Below, in pieces: positions 34,822 to 42,559 of a DNA stretch of 64,000 nucleotides. The stretch covers positions 372,001 to 436,000 of the forward strand of contig NZ_JODC01000011.1 of the NCBI RefSeq assembly GCF_000720765.1, in the 5' to 3' direction. This DNA is from Streptomyces sp. NRRL S-646. GTDB lineage: Bacteria > Actinomycetota > Actinomycetes > Streptomycetales > Streptomycetaceae. Each line of letters begins with the position of its first letter. Within the stretch, counting starts at the first letter, position 1. The notes beneath the pieces are model-generated. The model made no database searches. It saw only the letters and a list, made by a program, of their open reading frames with translations, and was not told where the DNA came from. The translations under genes were made by a program, and so were the position numbers.

Positions 34822-35523
34822 ATGCGGGACGCGTACCACGAGGAACTGGATTCGATCGGCGACGGTCTGGTGGAGATGGCCCGGCTGGTCGGGTCGGCGA
34901 TCGGGCGCGCCACGACCGCCATCCTCGACTCCGACCTCAAGCTCGCCGAGAGCGTCATCGAGGGCGACCAGAAGGTCGACGGTCTCCAGCACGACCTGGA
35001 GGCCCGGGCCATAGCCCTGCTGGCCCGCCAGCAGCCGGTGGCCACGGATCTCCGTATCGTCGTCACCTCGCTCCGTATGTCGGCCGACCTGGAGCGTTCG
35101 GGCGACCTGGCGCAGCATGTCGCGAAGCTCGCCCGCCTCCGCTTCCCGGAGCGCGCGATCCCGCACGACCTGCACGCGACCATCCTGGAGATGGGCCAGC
35201 TCGCGCAGCGCCTGATGGCGAAGGCGGCCGAGGTGATCATCACCAAGGACGTCGACCTGGCGATGCAGATGGAGTCCGACGACGACGAGATGGACCTGCT
35301 GCACCGCACCCTCTTCCAGCACCTGCTGGACGACCGCTGGCAGCACGGCATCGAGACGGCGGTGGACGTCACCCTGCTCGGCCGCTACTACGAGCGGTAC
35401 GCCGACCACGCGGTGGCCGTCGCCAAGCGCGTGGTGTTCCTGGTGACGGGTGAGCACGCGGACGAGCTGCAGGCCGACATCCAGCCGGAGATCCAGCCGG
35501 TGGCCGGGGGCGACGGGGCGTAA
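34822..35523 (+). CDS. phoU: Phosphate signalling protein PhoU
   Basis: 233 aa from ATG at 34822, with AAGAGAGGGA 8 nt upstream. All-helical, with the two PhoU repeats and their metal-cluster motifs (E/DxxxD in MSADLERSGDLAQHVAKLA and GRYYERYADHAVAVAKR). PhoU dampens the PhoR-PhoP response under phosphate excess and regulates the Pst transporter. Divergent from phoR-phoP with the PHO box between. An in-frame extension upstream to 34681 crosses the promoter and is not used. Confidence 0.95.
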   Translation: MRDAYHEELDSIGDGLVEMARLVGSAIGRATTAILDSDLKLAESVIEGDQKVDGLQHDLEARAIALLARQQPVATDLRIVVTSLRMSADLERSGDLAQHVAKLARLRFPERAIPHDLHATILEMGQLAQRLMAKAAEVIITKDVDLAMQMESDDDEMDLLHRTLFQHLLDDRWQHGIETAVDVTLLGRYYERYADHAVAVAKRVVFLVTGEHADELQADIQPEIQPVAGGDGA

Positions 35524-35654
35524 GGCCAGGGGATCCCGGGGGGCGTGAACCCCGACGGCAGGGCGTGTGGACGCCACAGTGCGCCGTTGATGCGCCCAGC
35601 ACGGCGGGCATGCAATGGGCACAGGCACCAGCCTCTAGGCCTCCAGGAGGACCC

Positions 35655-35807
35655 ATGGCCGAAGCGCCGACCACGCCCGACCCGACGCAGGAGCGCGAGA
35701 CGGACCAGCCCGCCGAGATCAAGAGCCTCCCGCTCTTCGGCGCGTGCGGCTGCGGCTCGGGCTGCGGCTGCGGGTGCCAGTCGGGTAATCCCTGTCAGTG
35801 CGGCTGA
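35655..35807 (+). CDS. Small Cys/Gly-rich protein (metallothionein-like tail)
   Basis: 50 aa from ATG at 35655, with CAGGAGG 5 nt upstream. The first 30 residues are acidic and polar. The tail GACGCGSGCGCGCQSGNPCQCG carries seven cysteines alternating mainly with glycine, and the protein ends there. Such tails bind metals, or could be a cross-linked or modified peptide. It lies between phoU and the nickel-binding DUF4242 gene, which would fit a metal function. No named family recognised. Confidence 0.7.
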   Translation: MAEAPTTPDPTQERETDQPAEIKSLPLFGACGCGSGCGCGCQSGNPCQCG

Positions 35808-35843
35808 CCGCTCCGGTTGATTCCGTACGACTCGTACGACAGT

Positions 35844-35875
35844 GAAGGGCCCCGGTGACAGCGCCGGGGCCCTTC
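35844..35875 (+). terminator. Hairpin after the Cys-rich gene
   Basis: A 12-bp perfect stem, GAAGGGCCCCGG with CCGGGGCCCTTC, around an 8-nt loop, 37 bp after the stop. Confidence 0.7.
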
Positions 35876-35969
35876 GCCATAGGTCGCCCCGGACTGCGTA
35901 CGAGCGCAGCATGGAAGCAAGGGAAGCGAAGAAGTCGGCGTCGGGAAGATCGGAAGGAGGTGCGATGCC

Positions 35970-36218
35970 ATGGCGCAGTTCATGGACGTACACCACGGGA
36001 TGAAGGGCATCACGGCCGACCAGCTGCTGCAGGCCCACCAGGCCGACCTCGCCATAGAGAAGGACGAGGGCGTCCACTTCGAAAGGGCCTGGGCGGACCC
36101 CGAGTCCGGCACGGTCTACTGCCTCTCGGAGGCCCCCTCGGCGGAGGCGGTCCAGCGCATCCACGAGCGGACGGGTCACAAGGCGGACGAGGTGCATGCG
36201 GTGCCGCTGTCGGTCTGA
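35970..36218 (+). CDS. DUF4242 nickel-binding protein (SCO4226-type)
   Basis: 82 aa. It begins MAQFMDVHHGMKGITADQLL with GGAGGTGCGATGCC upstream. It matches my recollection of SCO4226 of S. coelicolor, a small ferredoxin-like fold protein shown to bind nickel, with the N-terminal DVHHGM His pair as candidate ligands. Residues 35-82 (VHFERAWADPESGTVYCLSE) complete the alpha/beta fold. It is probably cytosolic and dimeric. Its position next to the Cys-rich peptide and the pho genes is conserved. Confidence 0.85.
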   Translation: MAQFMDVHHGMKGITADQLLQAHQADLAIEKDEGVHFERAWADPESGTVYCLSEAPSAEAVQRIHERTGHKADEVHAVPLSV

Positions 36219-36242
36219 CCCCGGCACATCAGCTGCGAACGG

Positions 36243-36274
36243 CCCCCTGCCTGCGGAAGTACGCGGGCAGGGGG
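36243..36274. terminator. Hairpin between convergent genes
   Basis: CCCCCTGCC pairs with GGCAGGGGG, and an inner GCG/CGC closes a short loop. It lies between the DUF4242 gene (+) and the FAD monooxygenase gene (-). Confidence 0.6.
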
Positions 36275-36313
36275 CAGGGGGCAGTAGGGGGCGCACCCGG
36301 AAGTGGGCGCGAT

Positions 36314-37444
36314 TCAGTCGCCCTTCTGGGTGAACATGTCGATCAGACCGCGGGCGGTGTCGGCCTCGGAGTCGATCCCGGGCATCTCCCCGCCCTCGAA
36401 AGTGGCGGCCTCGGCGCTGCGGGGGAACATGGCCTGCTCGTACTCGGCGACTGCGGCCTCGGTGTCGTCGGGGTGCGAGGCTATGGCCTTGGCGAGTTCG
36501 GCGCCGTCGAGCATGGCGAGGTTGGCGCCTTCGCCGTTGGGGGCCTGGAGGTGGGCGGCGTCGCCGAGCAGGGTCACGCCCGGCATCCGGTCCCAGCGGT
36601 GCCCGGTCGGCAGGGCATGGATGGAACGTGGAACCGGCGCGGTGTCGCTTTCGGTGATCAGCCCGGTGAGTTCCGGCGCCCAGCCCTCGAACTCCGCCGC
36701 GATCCGCGCGGTCGCCGCGGCGGCATCGGTGAAGTCGATGGCGGCGAACCAGTCCAGCGGCTTGGACAGCCCCACGTACATGTGCAGGGTGTCGCCGCTC
36801 TCCCGGTGAGCGAAGATGTCCTTGCCCGGCGAGGGCGCGATCATCATCCCGCCGCCGACCGTCTTCGCGGCGGCGGGATGCCGGGTGTCCGCCTCGTACA
36901 GGTAGGTCTCGACGAACGACGTGCCGGTGTACGCGGGTGTGGCGTCGGAGAGCAAGGGCCGGACCCGTGACCATGCGCCGTCCGCGCCGACCAGCAGGCT
37001 CGTGACCACGGTGGTGCCGTCGGCGAAGGTGACCTCATGTCGGCTGTCGCCGAGGGCTCGTGTGCTGCTGACCTTGTGCCCCCACCGGACGGTGCCGGGC
37101 GGGAGCGAATCGATCAGCATCTGCCGCAGCTCGCCGCGCATCGCCTCGGGGCGTCCGCCGTTGCCGTCGTCGTCCTTGTCGAGCAGGACGGTCCCGTCCG
37201 GGTCGAGGACCCGCAGCGCCTCGCGGCCCTCCAGGACGATGGCGCGGAACTCGTCCATCAGACCGGCGGCCTGGAGGGCGAGCTGCCCGTTGTAGTCGTG
37301 GATGTCGAGCATCCCGCCCTGTGCGCGCGCCGACGGGGAGGCCTCCGCCTCGTAGACGGTGGCCGGGATGCCGTGGACGTGCAGAACGCGGGCCAGCGTG
37401 AGACCGCCGAGTCCGGCGCCGATGATCGTGACAGGTGTGTGCAT
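36314..37444 (-). CDS. FAD-dependent monooxygenase (PHBH/TetX-like)
   Basis: 376 aa. N-terminal FAD motif VTIIGAGLGGLTLARVLHVHG with the acidic ribose-binding residue in VYEAE, the middle DG motif LLVGADGAWSRVRPLL, and the C-terminal GD motif MPGVTLLGDAAHLQAPNGEGANLAM are all intact. This is a class A flavoprotein hydroxylase, closest in appearance to TetX-type enzymes that modify tetracyclines and aromatic compounds. It is monocistronic, at the boundary between core pho genes and an accessory stretch. Substrate not predictable from sequence. Confidence 0.9.
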   Translation of the reverse strand: MHTPVTIIGAGLGGLTLARVLHVHGIPATVYEAEASPSARAQGGMLDIHDYNGQLALQAAGLMDEFRAIVLEGREALRVLDPDGTVLLDKDDDGNGGRPEAMRGELRQMLIDSLPPGTVRWGHKVSSTRALGDSRHEVTFADGTTVVTSLLVGADGAWSRVRPLLSDATPAYTGTSFVETYLYEADTRHPAAAKTVGGGMMIAPSPGKDIFAHRESGDTLHMYVGLSKPLDWFAAIDFTDAAAATARIAAEFEGWAPELTGLITESDTAPVPRSIHALPTGHRWDRMPGVTLLGDAAHLQAPNGEGANLAMLDGAELAKAIASHPDDTEAAVAEYEQAMFPRSAEAATFEGGEMPGIDSEADTARGLIDMFTQKGD

Positions 37445-37621
37445 GGTGGCTCCTCAGGGATCGGGCCGCCCGGCGAGCTCCGGCCGGCCCCGTCCCTGGA
37501 AGGTGTCAGCCCCCGCCGACGCGCCACCTACATCTGCCCGACAGCCGCCGACGGGTCGCCTACATCCACCCGACAGCGATCGGAGTGGCCCAGAAAATCG
37601 AACACATGCTTGAATTCGGTC

Positions 37622-37855
37622 ATGCGACCGTTCCCCGACGACCTCGCCCAGGCGCAGCAGGACTGGAGCGCCACCTACCGCCGGCTCGCCGAGCAACCCG
37701 GCCGCACCGAGCTGCGCCGGCGTCTGCACCGGCTGTCGGCCCAGCTGTACTTCCACCCCTACTGGCAGCACCGGCGCCCGAGCCCCGCAGCCTGGCGGGA
37801 CCTCCGTGACCTGGGCCGATCACACGGGAACGCCAGTGAACGGCTCCCTCGATGA
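37622..37855 (+). CDS. Hypothetical 77-aa protein
   Basis: 77 aa, MRPFPDDLAQAQQDWSATYR at the start and rich in Arg, Trp and Tyr (LSAQLYFHPYWQHRRPSPAA). Similar short proteins occur widely in Streptomyces by my recollection. Its stop overlaps the next gene's ATG (ATGA), supporting both. The RBS is weak. The moderately hydrophobic, aromatic middle could associate with a membrane or another protein. No function can be given. Confidence 0.6.
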   Translation: MRPFPDDLAQAQQDWSATYRRLAEQPGRTELRRRLHRLSAQLYFHPYWQHRRPSPAAWRDLRDLGRSHGNASERLPR

Positions 37856-38118
37856 CGGGCTGGAATGCAGGCCCGCACATACCGGATGATCCTGAAGACA
37901 TGTCCGGACCGATTCGCGTGATCGTCCATCCGCCGTCACCCACGGGCGGCCGACGCGTACGCGTGGACGGCGAGATCCTCGGCCTGGCGCACAACGTGGC
38001 CGACGTCGCGGAGTTCCTCCGCCGGGCCGGACTGGAGATCGATCCGGCGGACGTGGCGGAGTCGCCGTGGATCGACTGGCGGGGGGTGGGGCCGGAGCAC
38101 TGGGGCCCGGAGACGTGA
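37852..38118 (+). CDS. Hypothetical 88-aa protein
   Basis: 88 aa if started at ATG 37852, which overlaps the upstream stop. An internal ATG at 37900 would give 72 aa starting MSGPIRVIVHPPSPTGGRRV. The C-terminal part (AHNVADVAEFLRRAGLEIDP, then SPWIDWRGVGPEHW) is conserved-looking, with three tryptophans near the end. Paired with the 77-aa gene in a two-gene unit. No family recognised. Confidence 0.6.
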   Translation: MTGWNAGPHIPDDPEDMSGPIRVIVHPPSPTGGRRVRVDGEILGLAHNVADVAEFLRRAGLEIDPADVAESPWIDWRGVGPEHWGPET

Positions 38119-38130
38119 CGGAAGCTGCGA

Positions 38131-38367
38131 TCACCTGCGGGTCGTCACGGTGCCGGAAGACCTGCGCGACCTAGCCCTTCGCCGACGCCGGTGCCAGCGG
38201 TCCGACAGCTCCCCGGTCGCAATGGAAGCAGCCGCCATAGCGGCGCACGACAGCCAGCTCTTGAACTCGTCGATGACCAAGCCGACCAAGCGGATCACGA
38301 CTGTCGTCAGGGCCCACGAGACAACAGCCCAGGCCACCGCCTTGATCCATCTGCTTCTGCCGCTCAT
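38131..38367 (-). CDS. Possible small membrane protein
   Basis: 78 aa if started at ATG 38367 (an earlier in-frame start at 38433 exists). Two hydrophobic stretches, AVAWAVVSWALTTVVIRLVG and LSCAAMAAASIAT, are followed by a very basic tail (DRWHRRRRRARSRR), consistent with a positive-inside membrane protein. No good RBS is visible. The local GC is lower than in neighbouring genes. It is convergent with the 88-aa gene. Marginal. Confidence 0.4.
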   Translation of the reverse strand: MSGRSRWIKAVAWAVVSWALTTVVIRLVGLVIDEFKSWLSCAAMAAASIATGELSDRWHRRRRRARSRRSSGTVTTRR

Positions 38368-38492
38368 GGGCAACCAGGTGACTGGCCTTCGAACGAGGAT
38401 CGGGATGCGTCTGCAGGGCGGGATTATCCGCATACAGCCGCTGCGCTCGTCAGCCTCGCGGTGGCCGGCCTCGCGTACTGGATCGGGTTGAA

Positions 38493-38533
38493 CAAGCCCC
38501 CTGCCGGCGCAGAGTCCGCAGGCAGGGGGCTTG
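38493..38533 (-). terminator. Terminator after gpmA
   Basis: CAAGCCCCCTGCC pairs perfectly with GGCAGGGGGCTTG (13 bp) around a 15-nt loop, 12 bp downstream of the gpmA stop. Confidence 0.8.
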
Positions 38534-38544
38534 ATCAGTACTGC

Positions 38545-39306
38545 TTACTTCTTCTTGCCCTGGTTCTTGACCGCCTCGATGGCCGCCGCGGCCGCCTCCG
38601 GGTCGAGGTACTTGCCGCCAGGGGTGACCGGCTTGAAGTCGGCGTCGAGCTCGTAGGAGAGCGGGATGCCGGTCGGGATGTTCAGGCCCGCGATGTCCGC
38701 GTCCGAGATGCCGTCCAGGTGCTTGACCAGGGCGCGGAGGCTGTTGCCGTGGGCGGCGACGAGGACCGTGCGGCCGGCCAGGAGGTCCGGGACGATGCCG
38801 TCGTACCAGTACGGGAGCATGCGAACGACAACGTCCTTCAGGCACTCCGTACGGGGGCGCAGCTCCGGCGGGATCGACGCGTAGCGCGGGTCGTCCGACT
38901 GCGAGAACTCCGTGCCGTCCTCAAGCGGGGGCGGCGGGGTGTCGTACGAGCGGCGCCACAGCATGAACTGCTCCTCGCCGAACTCCGCGAGGGTCTGCGC
39001 CTTGTCCTTGCCCTGGAGGGCGCCGTAGTGGCGCTCGTTCAGGCGCCAGCTGCGGTGGACCGGGATCCAGTGGCGGTCCGCGGACTCCAGCGCGAGCTGC
39101 GCCGTGCGGATCGCGCGCTTCTGGAGGGACGTGTGGACCACGTCGGGGAGAAGGTCGGCGTCCTTCAGGAGCTCGCCACCGCGGACTGCCTCCTTCTCGC
39201 CCTTCTCGTTGAGGTTCACGTCCACCCAGCCGGTGAACAGGTTCTTCGCGTTCCACTCGCTCTCGCCGTGGCGGAGGAGGATCAGCTTGTACGGTGCGTC
39301 GGCCAT
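38545..39306 (-). CDS. gpmA: 2,3-bisphosphoglycerate-dependent phosphoglycerate mutase
   Basis: 253 aa from ATG at 39306, the normal length for the cofactor-dependent enzyme. The catalytic His lies in [20 protein letters not shown], the second His in [17 protein letters not shown], and the substrate Glu in [14 protein letters not shown]. It interconverts 3- and 2-phosphoglycerate in glycolysis and gluconeogenesis. An upstream in-frame extension to 39579 has no coding character. Core gene. Confidence 0.97.
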   Translation of the reverse strand: MADAPYKLILLRHGESEWNAKNLFTGWVDVNLNEKGEKEAVRGGELLKDADLLPDVVHTSLQKRAIRTAQLALESADRHWIPVHRSWRLNERHYGALQGKDKAQTLAEFGEEQFMLWRRSYDTPPPPLEDGTEFSQSDDPRYASIPPELRPRTECLKDVVVRMLPYWYDGIVPDLLAGRTVLVAAHGNSLRALVKHLDGISDADIAGLNIPTGIPLSYELDADFKPVTPGGKYLDPEAAAAAIEAVKNQGKKK

Positions 39307-39457
39307 GTCCCAGAGCGTAATCCACGCATTCGGGCCACAGGAGGCCCGCCCAGCAGACGGACAGTTGACGGCATCTGTTAATTGAGTGGCCGCACCCCTC
39401 CGCTCGTGCGTAAGTTGTGCCTGCTGTCTGCGCCACTTACATGCATGGGGGATCTCG

Positions 39458-40711
39458 ATGTCAGTCGCCAGTCTGAGACGTGCCGCCCGGGAGACCGTCT
39501 CCGGACTGCCCCGCGAGTTCTGGTGGCTGTGGACCAGCACCCTCGTCAACCGGCTCGGGGCGTTCGTCGCCACCTTCATGGCTCTGTACCTGACGATCGA
39601 CCGCGGGTACTCCGCCTCCTACGCCGGTCTCGTCGCGTCCCTGCACGGGCTCGGCGGGGTCGTCTCCTCGCTCGGCGGCGGAGTCATGACCGACCGGCTC
39701 GGGCGGCGGCCCACCCTGCTGATCGCCCAGTCCTCGACCGCCGTCTCCGTCGCCCTTCTCGGGTTCGTGCACGATCCCGTCGCCATCGCCGCCGTCGCGT
39801 TCCTGGTCGGCATGGCGTCCAACGCCTCCCGGCCCGCCGTCCAGGCGATGATGGCCGACATCGTGCGGCCCGAGGACCGGGTGCGGGCCTTCTCCCTCAA
39901 CTACTGGGCCATCAACCTCGGCTTCGCCGTCTCATCCATGGCCGCGGGCTTCATCGCCGAGTTCAGCTATCTCGCCGGGTTCCTGATCGAGGCCGGGATG
40001 ACGGGCCTCTGTGCCGTCGTCGTCTTTCTGAAGCTGCCCGAGTCACGGCCGGTCGCCGGCGTCTCCACGGGGGCGAAGGAGGACGTCGGCCTCGGTGCCG
40101 TCGTCCGCGACAAGCGGTACATGGGGGTCGTCGGGCTGTCGTTCCTGGTCGCGCTCGTCTTTCAGCAGGGGGCCGTCGGGTTGCCCGTCGCGATGGGCGA
40201 AGCCGGGTTCACTCCCGCCGACTACGGCATGGCCATCGCCGTCAACGGCGTGCTGATCGTCGCGCTGCAGATCCCCGTCACCCGGTTCATCGAGCGCCGG
40301 GATCCCCGGCGGCTGCTCGTCGTCTCGTCCCTGCTGGCCGGGTACGGCTTCGGGCTCACCGCCTTCGCCGGGTCGGTCGGCCTCTTCGCGCTGACTGTGT
40401 GCGTGTGGACTCTGGGCGAGATGGTCAACGCGCCGACGCAGACCGGGTTGGTCGTTCGGCTGTCGCCTGTGCACGGGCGCGGGCGCTACCAGGGTGTGTA
40501 CACGTTGTCCTGGTCTCTTGCGGCGCTTGTCGCTCCGCTGATGTCCGGGGTGGTGATCGACCGGTTCGGGGCCGAGTGGTTGTGGGGGATGTGCGCGGTC
40601 GTCGGCTCGGCGGCGGCTGTTGGGTACGGCGCCCTGATGCGGCGCATTCCGGCGGCGGAGCCGGCGGCTACGGTTCCGGCTGCCGCCGGGGCGGAAGTCG
40701 CGGCGGGGTGA
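39458..40711 (+). CDS. MFS transporter
   Basis: 417 aa from ATG at 39458, with TGGGGGAT upstream. Twelve hydrophobic segments fit; the TM2-3 loop reads [20 protein letters not shown], the drug-efflux (DHA1-like) signature A. A second related motif, [17 protein letters not shown], lies at the mid-point loop. It is monocistronic, divergent from gpmA. Substrate unknown; it may be a multidrug or sugar efflux pump. Confidence 0.9.
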   Translation: MSVASLRRAARETVSGLPREFWWLWTSTLVNRLGAFVATFMALYLTIDRGYSASYAGLVASLHGLGGVVSSLGGGVMTDRLGRRPTLLIAQSSTAVSVALLGFVHDPVAIAAVAFLVGMASNASRPAVQAMMADIVRPEDRVRAFSLNYWAINLGFAVSSMAAGFIAEFSYLAGFLIEAGMTGLCAVVVFLKLPESRPVAGVSTGAKEDVGLGAVVRDKRYMGVVGLSFLVALVFQQGAVGLPVAMGEAGFTPADYGMAIAVNGVLIVALQIPVTRFIERRDPRRLLVVSSLLAGYGFGLTAFAGSVGLFALTVCVWTLGEMVNAPTQTGLVVRLSPVHGRGRYQGVYTLSWSLAALVAPLMSGVVIDRFGAEWLWGMCAVVGSAAAVGYGALMRRIPAAEPAATVPAAAGAEVAAG

Positions 40712-40739
40712 AGGTACGGTGCCTGCCGCCCGGGCCGGG

Positions 40740-41018
40740 TCAGACTTCGGAGGCGTACGTCACGAAGTCGGCCCAGGCCTGGGGGGCCAGGGCGAGCTGG
40801 GGGCCTGCGCCTGTGGTGTGCTTGGAGTCGCGGACGTGGATGGTGCGGGGCGCTACCGCGATCTCGACGCAGGAGTCGCCTTCGCTGCTGCTGCTGTAGC
40901 TGCTCTTGGACCAGTCCAGCGCGACTTCGACGCAGGAGTCGGCTTCACTGCTGCTGCTGTAGCTGCTCTTGAACCACGCCAGCTCGGAGGCGTTCCCAGC
41001 CGAGGCGTTGCGGATCAT
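40740..41018 (-). CDS. DUF397 protein with internal 21-aa tandem duplication
   Basis: 92 aa. DUF397 members normally carry one W-x-KSSYS...CVE motif followed by VRDSK. This one carries the first half twice: WFKSSYSSSSEADSCVEVAL, then WSKSSYSSSSEGDSCVEIAV, before the usual VRDSK...WADFV end. The matching 63-bp DNA units (around 40860-40985) differ at only a few positions, so the duplication is recent. The ATG overlaps the XRE regulator stop (ATGA). DUF397/XRE pairs act in Streptomyces development and antibiotic control (BldB/WhiJ-like). Confidence 0.85.
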   Translation of the reverse strand: MIRNASAGNASELAWFKSSYSSSSEADSCVEVALDWSKSSYSSSSEGDSCVEIAVAPRTIHVRDSKHTTGAGPQLALAPQAWADFVTYASEV

Positions 41019-41890
41019 GTTTCCCCCAGCAGTTGCTCGATAAAGGCCGTCGACTCACGTGGTGCGAGCGCCTGAGCCCGGATGATGCCATACCGCAGTT
41101 CAAGGATACGGAGCTGCTTGGGTTCGGAGACCGGGCGGCCATTGGCCAGGGCAGGCGAACGCCCGACGGCCGCGCCGTCGTCGAACTTCAGCACCTCGAT
41201 CCCGCCTGCTACTCCGGCATGCTCTTCGAGGTCCATCGGCATCACCTGGATCTCGACGTTCCGCAACTGCCCCACCTCAAGCAGATGTTCGAGCTGCCGA
41301 CGCATCACCATCTTCCCTCCGAGCGGACGCCGAAGTGTCCACTCTTCATGGATGAAGCTGAGCTCAGGCGAGGGCTCCCGCTCGAAGACGGCCTTTCGGG
41401 CCACGCGAGCAGCCACACCCCGCTCCACCACGTCCTGGGTGTAAGCGGGCCGCCGCATCAGGAGCAGCGCCCGCGCATACTCCGGGGTCTGCAACAGGCC
41501 GTGGATGCCCAAGGGATCGTAGAGCTGCATCTCGACCGCCCTGGCCTCCAACTGCGCCAAGTCCCGCACCTTCTTCGGGTACCGGACCTTCTTCACGTCC
41601 TCCCACGTGGCGGAAATGAGCCCGCCCGCCCCCAGCACCTCGTCGGCCTTGTCCAAATACTCCTGGCGTGGAATCCGCTTCCCCGCCTCGATCTTGTAGA
41701 CAAGGTCATCGCCGTATCCGATGGCCGTCCCGAAGTCGGGCACGCGCATCCCCACCGCCTCCCGCCGCAGCCTCAACTGCCGCCCCACGGTGGCGATGAC
41801 GGCCACGCCCCACTCGTCGTCCGGGTCCACCTCCCAACCCGGTTCGTCCGCCTCGGTCCTGAGCCGTACCGACTCGCCGTCCACCGACAT
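41015..41890 (-). CDS. XRE-family regulator with DUF5753 domain
   Basis: 291 aa from ATG at 41890, with GGAGGGG upstream. The HTH region is IATVGRQLRLRREAVGMRVP ... YGDDLVYKIEAGKRIPRQEY (about 30-75), and the rest is the DUF5753 domain (YDPLGIHGLLQTPEYARALL, with EIQVMPMDLEEHAGV). It is the WhiJ-like DNA-binding partner of the DUF397 protein encoded next. A divergent anti-sigma-like ATPase gene lies upstream, completing the three-part arrangement often seen in Streptomyces. Confidence 0.9.
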   Translation of the reverse strand: MSVDGESVRLRTEADEPGWEVDPDDEWGVAVIATVGRQLRLRREAVGMRVPDFGTAIGYGDDLVYKIEAGKRIPRQEYLDKADEVLGAGGLISATWEDVKKVRYPKKVRDLAQLEARAVEMQLYDPLGIHGLLQTPEYARALLLMRRPAYTQDVVERGVAARVARKAVFEREPSPELSFIHEEWTLRRPLGGKMVMRRQLEHLLEVGQLRNVEIQVMPMDLEEHAGVAGGIEVLKFDDGAAVGRSPALANGRPVSEPKQLRILELRYGIIRAQALAPRESTAFIEQLLGET

Positions 41891-42026
41891 CCCGCACCCC
41901 TCCGTCGTACGACCGTGCCGCGACGCCCCTACCCGCACGCGCCGTCCCGACAGCTTGGACACACCTGGACAAGCGTTGGACAGTCGCTCTACGCAACCGC
42001 GTCGTCACTGTTCACGGTAAACAGAT

Positions 42027-42524
42027 GTGGCCACGCTGAGTGATGTGAATCAAGAAACCGCCGCCTCCGTCCGCAACTTCAGCGTCCTGCTGTCACCGAC
42101 GCCCCGCGGAGCCCGCCTCGCCCGTCTCCTCGCCACCGAGCAACTCCGCTCCTGGGGGCTGCCGTTGGACCCGGCGGCGCACATCGTGGCCGAGCTGGCG
42201 GCGAACGCGGCGACCCACGGCCGCGTACCGGGACGCGACTTCCGCCTCACGCTCTACGTCGTCGGCGGCACCCTCCGTATCGAGGTCACCGACACGCGCG
42301 GTGACCGGCCGCCCTGTGCCCAACTCCCCTCCGCCGACTGCGAGTCCGGCCGGGGGCTCGTCCTCGTCGACGCGCTGGCGGACCGCTGGGGCGCCGCACC
42401 GGGACCGTACCCGCGTAAGACCGTCTGGGCCGAAGTCGCCCTCCCGGAACCAGTACCGGCACCGGAACCCGACCGCCCGTGCTGCGGTGCGACGGGCGCT
42501 CTTTTCCAAGGAACTCCACGTTGA
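42027..42524 (+). CDS. Anti-sigma-factor-like ATP-binding protein (HATPase_c_2)
   Basis: 165 aa from GTG at 42027, without a convincing RBS. The GHKL fold is seen in HIVAELAANAATHG (N-box), VTDTRGDRPP (G1) and ESGRGLVLVDALADRW (G2). Such proteins bind sigma factors or anti-sigma antagonists, or accompany XRE/DUF397 pairs. The stop codon TGA (42522-42524) lies within TTGAA, which appears to be the terminal motif of the adjacent TnpB element. The last residues may therefore be changed from the ancestral protein. Confidence 0.8.
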   Translation: MATLSDVNQETAASVRNFSVLLSPTPRGARLARLLATEQLRSWGLPLDPAAHIVAELAANAATHGRVPGRDFRLTLYVVGGTLRIEVTDTRGDRPPCAQLPSADCESGRGLVLVDALADRWGAAPGPYPRKTVWAEVALPEPVPAPEPDRPCCGATGALFQGTPR

Positions 42525-42530
42525 ATGCTC

Positions 42531-42550
42531 CCCTTCCCTGAAGGGAGGGG
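42531..42550 (-). other. Right-end subterminal hairpin of the TnpB element (putative omega-RNA 3' part)
   Basis: In minus-strand sense CCCCTCCC-TTCA-GGGAAGGGG forms an 8-bp stem with one G-T pair. It starts 10 bp after the tnpB stop. In TnpB systems the RNA from the gene's 3' end and right end guides TnpB, and the first 15-20 bases beyond the element act as guide. Here those bases are host sequence at 42501-42520. Confidence 0.6.
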
Positions 42551-42559
42551 ATTCCTGGC

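Noticed and set aside
37454..37771. Minus-strand open frame opposite the 77-aa gene
   Set aside because: The plus-strand pair shows a 4-bp stop/start overlap and more natural composition.
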